DNA of 64,000 bases, taken from assembly GCA_030762175.1 (NCBI GenBank), contig CM060846.1, forward strand, positions 238,628,012 through 238,692,011. The letters run 5' to 3'. Of this stretch, positions 59,790-64,000 are shown piece after piece. Source of the stretch: Metallyticus violacea (lineage: Eukaryota; Arthropoda; Insecta; Mantodea; Metallyticidae). The stretch's first letter is position 1. Every line of letters begins with the position of its first letter. Made by a program: the position numbers and the translations under genes. The notes beneath the pieces were generated by a model, which ran no database searches, had not been told where the DNA came from, and was given only the letters and a program-made list of their open reading frames with translations.

Positions 59790-61136
59790 CGAGAGTTACT
59801 CGATAAAGACTAAGAATGAGTTTTCACTTAAGAAGTACACTAAGTAGGGCTGTATGTTCATTTTCGAAGTAGTCCCCATTGAGATGTGTGCACATGGTCC
59901 AGCATGTCTACCTGTCCTGAAAAAAAAGTGCTGTAAACATTTTTTGACATCGTCTTCAGAACCGCCTCCGCCTTCTTCACGACAACCGTTGATTAACCAA
60001 ACCGCTGGCCTCGCAGCTCGTTTACGAGGGAACAAAAAAAAAAATTACACGGAGTTATGACCGGGATTTATGAAGGGTGGGACCACATTCGAAGTTTTTT
60101 TCTGGCCAAATGTTGAACGTAACGTTAGCTAGACTTTGCAAATACAAGTGGGTACATTGTCATGATGAAGGCGCTATCAAGATGGATGAACCTCGAGGCG
60201 TTTTGGTCTGATGTGTTCCGTCAGGAAGCTCAAAACAATCTTGTTAGATTCCCTATTAACGTTGTTTGCGGAAGGACTTGTCGATAAACTATTCTACGAT
60301 AGTCCAAGAAAGAAATCATTATAAACTTTCCTGCAGACCGAACAACCTTCTTTGCTGTCGGAAAACTAGATAATTTTCAGAAGGAGCTCGCCTGTTTGCT
60401 TTCAGGATCGTAATGGGAAGCCAAATATTATCACCTGTAATAAATGGAATTGAAGCATGCATAACCGTGCTGCGCTACCGATACGCGTCCACCCGCACCA
60501 TATTCTGTCAGGTGTCAGCAATCTCGGCACTCGTTTGGCACATATGCGCCTCATGTGTGAGCGGTCAAGCAGAATGGTGAACGCACTGCCATGGGAAATC
60601 TGTAACATGTCTGCCAGTCTATCCAATGTTATTCGTCGATCTTCCCGAAAAATTACGGAACGGTGTTAATCATGGTTTCGTTCACTGCAGTGGTTGGAGC
60701 AAAGGTTAATGTTGTTCAAATGATAATAAATAGTATTGTTTTATTAGAATATAAAAATATTCGCTCTGGATCGCTCTGCTTTTTTGTTGAAACATGGCCC
60801 TCATTAAACTCTTTGAACAACAGAAGTGTGGCTGATTGTGACAGAACATCATCGCCATGTACTTGCTGCAACATCACGTACGCTTCCATAACGGATTTCT
60901 GAAGACGGAAGCAAAAGTACATAGCAGCGTACCGTTGTTAAAGCGACACCATTTCACGCAAGAACTCGCCATTTTCTGGCGTTCTGAAGTAAAACGTATG
61001 CGTGTATGGGATTTCAATTTTTCCATCACTCACCTGAGATCTGTTCTTTTCATGAAAAAAAAAATGTTTTATCACTTTATCTTTACTGTGTGATGAGTAA
61101 AGAAAATCATTCTCAATCTTAGTTGATTAGCCCTCG
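59790..61136 (-). mobile_element. Complete mariner element, decayed, with inverted repeats and TA flanks
   Basis: The left end (CGAGAGTTACTCGATAAAGA, then CTAAGAATGAGTTTT) and the complement of the right end (CGAGGGCTAATCAACTAAGA, then TTGAGAATGATTTT) align as imperfect inverted repeats of about 35 bp. TA sits outside each end (59788-59789, 61137-61138). The length of 1347 bp is normal for mariner. The coding strand is minus. LQKSVMEAYVMLQQVHGDD and LLLFKEFNEGH (60910-60790) form the N-terminal domain. DRLADMLQISHGSA and HMRRICAKRVPRLL (60625-60510) form the second helix-turn-helix. A HYDPESKQ-like segment (near 60410) and a C-terminal EDDVKKCLQHFF (59960-59920) follow. Frameshifts and stops throughout, and the catalytic SPDLAPxD region is eroded. 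Confidence 0.85.
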
Positions 61137-61138
61137 TA

Positions 61139-61695
61139 TAAGATTTGTCCTGTTTTACCATTACAATAACTAAGACTATTTGCTTTCCTTTCGGTTCTTT
61201 TTATTTAAAACTGGCTTTCTGGTATTGCTAACATTATCACCGTGTACGAAGCAAGTGTGTTTGGTGTACTAATACTAATTGTGACATAGATCTAATATAC
61301 ATATGTTTACTATCGCTAGCATCTATGGTGTCACATTACAAGTAGCGAGGATTCGTCTGCAGAAGACCGCAATGTTTCGTGGTATGTTGCGATAGACCTG
61401 TGTTACTGTAACCAATATCAAATTGTAACAGCCGTATAGAACAGTAAGCAGATTGATAACTTAGTTTAGAAAGAATAAGATTCTTACGTAAGTCAGATAA
61501 TAGCAAACTATAATTTAAATTTTTGTTCTTCAGATATGCAAAAGCACTTTGTTAGTCATTTGTTCAGTTTTGTCTTAATAACAATGAACTTTCTTCTGTT
61601 CATTTTTCCTCTTGAAGCTGCTATTAATTTTCAAACAAGTACTGTTTTCAAAATGTCCTGAAAAGTACACCCACGAACTTTCAGATTTTCAGACT
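61139..61695. other. No recognisable gene
   Basis: AT-rich spacer, nothing identified. Confidence 0.45.
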
Positions 61696-61800
61696 ATCCT
61701 CTTTCTCCTCTTTCTCCTCCTCCTCCTCCTCCTCCTCCTCCTCCTCCTCCTCCTCCTCCTCCTCCTCTTCCTCCTCCTCCTCCTCCTCATCTTCATCATC
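61696..61800. repeat. (CTC)n microsatellite
   Basis: About 30 CTC/CTT units ending in an ATC run. The poly-Leu frame across it is an artefact. Confidence 0.94.
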
Positions 61801-62539
61801 ATTATAATCATCCTAAACGTCGCGGTTTATGCCATCAGGCCTATTCCGTCTTTACAGTAAACTTTCCTTTAACTGACCGCTCCATTTTCTACGTAGTAGC
61901 TCGATGTTTCTAGTTTGTATTTATATGATATCAATGATAGGTGTGTTCCTACCATCAAATTTTCGTATTGAGTAATTTTTTTTGTTTTACTTTTTTTGTT
62001 TTTTCAAAATATTCGGTATATTTGATTTCTCCAATATCTGAGTTCCTAGCTGAGTTCCTCATCTACATCTGTCTAATGCTTACCCTGCTATTTTATTTGA
62101 TGTAATTTTTCTTCACCTTAGCATATGTAAATTTTATTTTATTAAATCGCAAGTAAATGTATATGTTTATGGTGATATTCATTTTTTTTAACGTTGGTCT
62201 TTGTTTCTGGTTCCTGTATGCACTTCAGCTAGAGTCATGTAGGGTGGTGGATATTTTTACTGCTCTTCTCTAGGCAGTAATGACTCTCATATAGTGTCAA
62301 GAAAGTTATATGTTATGGACTTTCCGCAATCTATGTTACACGTCAAAATTAAAATATTGTAATAAAGGGTATAAGTAATCTTATTTCCTGCTACTCAGAA
62401 CAACTATAATCATTACCAATTAACACTTTTAAGCAGCTTAATTTTCAGCTTCAAATATAGCATTTTACTTGTTCCCTTTTACACACAGATGCAATTCGCG
62501 TAGTATTTTGGTAAAACCCGAAAACTGGTAATGTTTTTA
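61801..62539. other. No recognisable gene
   Basis: AT-rich, nothing identified. Confidence 0.45.
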
Positions 62540-62604
62540 ACAACAACGACAACAACAACAACAACAACAACGATGATGATGATGATGATGATGATGATGA
62601 CGAT
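62540..62604. repeat. (AAC)n-(GAT)n microsatellite
   Basis: About ten AAC/GAC units followed by ten GAT units. Confidence 0.93.
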
Positions 62605-63237
62605 AAATATGCTTATGCACCGAAATGAGTTAAATATGAAATTTCATGTGCCTAAACTACACATTTACTTTCATTTCTGGACGTACACAGATTTGGAATA
62701 TAAACAGGCAGGTGCCCCGCGAGTATGATCTTGTAACTATTGTAATATTAAAGTTCTAGATGTTTGAAATATTGAGATAAAAGATGAGTCGGAAATTAAA
62801 GCGAAGTTCAATTCACATCCTAGAGTTGAAAAGCAAACACATTTATAATGACTCAACCTTTTACGGAAAACTGGTGCTTGTATAGATGATGAAAATACAG
62901 TTGAAAGGTTGTTAGCTGCTAAGCGCCGCGAGCTGTTAGTGGATGTCTCTTTTATTATCGCTTATTATTGGGACCGTGTTCCATATATTGCACCCATTTC
63001 TGAATGGGCTGGGTGAAATGTCACAGCCAAGCCGCGACCTCCCACCGTCAGCTCGAGTTGACATATTTACAATTAGTTGCAGATGTAACATATTTGCCCT
63101 ATACCAACAGTCCATGAGTTGTTGGGGCCGAGACTCCGTTTAACAAATAGATAACAGTTACAGACAGTCATAGCGCCATTCTCGCAACTTTTTATATAGA
63201 ATACTTCAAAATTAATAAATTACATGTAATCCTTATC
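62605..63237. other. No recognisable gene
   Basis: A 66-codon frame at 62943-63143 (plus) is unassigned. The patch 62920-63150 is less AT-rich than its flanks but shows no tRNA-like boxes or protein motif. Confidence 0.4.
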
Positions 63238-63538
63238 ACAGTAATCCTCCATACTTGCCTCCTAAACCCAAGATCGCGGGTTCGAACCCGACCAGGACCG
63301 ATGGATTTTTTCGGGGCGTAAAAATCCTAAGTATGGCTTCCTTCGGAAGGGAAGTAAAGCCGTGGGTCCCGTGTCGTACATTTACGGCACGAAAAAGAAC
63401 CTCAAGCCTGAAAGAGAGGCCTCTGAGCAAAATTTGTCGGCCGTTTCACGCCCTGAGTTGAATGGGACGCTGATGACCTCAGCTGTTAAAGAGCGTCCAT
63501 AAATAAATCAATCAAAAAAAAAAAAAACAGTAATCCTC
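63238..63538 (+). mobile_element. SINE-A copy 16, slightly 5'-truncated, perfect 12-bp duplication
   Basis: It starts at CATACTTGCCTCC, so the A-box is missing. The B-box GGTTCGAACC is intact, with a 6-T run after the head. ACAGTAATCCTC occurs at 63238-63249 and 63527-63538. The body is very close to consensus and the poly-A has 14 bases. One of the youngest insertions in the window. Confidence 0.96.
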
Positions 63539-64000
63539 ACTCTACTATGAAACATGAAGTATATGCATACTCACAAAGTGCATTCTTCCTTTTCGAGGTG
63601 CTCGTTGCAATGAAATGTTATGAACATGCGTACGTTTTCAAAATTAAATTTATTTATTTATACCGAAAAAAAGTTCTTAGGCTTCACATGAAGTTAGTGG
63701 GGCATATGAAAAATGTGAGCCTTCAAATGAGGGATTTTCATCCTCAACAGCCGATTCCGTATGTCGCACATCGCCAAAAACGCACAATTTTTCTTAATGA
63801 CACTTTTGAGTTTCCGCGTCTCTTTTTCAATTACTAGTGAAAAGGGTGCCTAATTAATTTTCATGGATACGTCTTAAATTATAATATGCTTTTGATTTTG
63901 GACAAACTGGATTCTTTCTACTGTGTTTTGTCTTTCGGTAAATGTCCAAAATATGGACATTAGTGTTTTAAATTCTGTGGGAATGACAGACACCTCCTTG
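63539..64000. other. No recognisable gene
   Basis: A 96-codon open frame at 63547-63837 (plus) starts 9 bp after the SINE duplication. Its product has no motif I know and no further support. Confidence 0.35.

Noticed and set aside
61612..61860. Leucine-rich membrane protein
   Set aside because: Produced by a CTC microsatellite.

Overview
This window looks like non-coding, repeat-rich nuclear DNA from an arthropod, most likely an insect. It is AT-rich and has no operons, no long host exons and no recognisable host gene. What it holds instead is transposable elements, almost all decayed. The transposase relics are of mariner/Tc1-like and hAT-like types familiar from insects and other arthropods. 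The repeat mix would suit a large genome such as a cockroach or termite, but the species cannot be fixed from the sequence alone.

The dominant content is short interspersed elements with tRNA-like heads. Two families are abundant. SINE-A is about 290 bp when complete. Its head begins GGTCCTGGTGGTGTAGTGG, with a perfect 7-bp acceptor-like stem and an A-box and B-box, and its tail ends in AAATAAATCAA plus poly-A. I count 16 copies or fragments. SINE-B is about 270 bp. Its head is Ser/Leu-like (GTGGCCGAGG...GTTAAGGCG) and its tail is GGGCGTTAAACACTATT plus poly-A. I count 10 copies. Many copies of both keep target-site duplications of 7 to 13 bp, and several SINE-A copies are 5'-truncated yet still flanked by duplications, as expected of LINE-driven insertion. 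Rarer families are SINE-C and its variant C' (two main copies and one weak fragment), SINE-D (one copy) and a putative SINE-E (one copy).

Autonomous elements, left to right: a pseudogene of an uncharacterised arthropod protein family (3450-4391, minus); a hAT-like transposase relic (11470-12330, minus); an N-terminal mariner fragment (22128-22335, minus); a possible LINE 3' end (about 23230-23800, plus); a C-terminal mariner relic (24691-25290, minus); a full-length mariner-like transposase pseudogene (34920-35883, plus); a near full-length one (37405-38617, minus); an element with about 200-bp terminal inverted repeats (39689-41133) that holds a partial transposase and a SINE-A insertion; another mariner pseudogene (44815-45850, minus); a CR1-like non-LTR retrotransposon with SGNH, endonuclease and reverse transcriptase regions (51985-55740, minus); and a complete but dead mariner with TA-flanked inverted repeats (59790-61136, minus coding).

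Trinucleotide microsatellites, mostly AAT/ATT with some GAT, CTC and AAC, are scattered throughout. One GAT array has been split by a SINE-B. From about 49200 to 59300 SINEs are scarce and the DNA is AT-rich and dominated by the LINE. No active gene, RNA gene or CRISPR array was found. The best leads are the nested long-inverted-repeat element, the uncharacterised arthropod pseudogene, and structural features shared by SINE copies: an internal T-run, conserved hairpins and a conserved antisense open frame.
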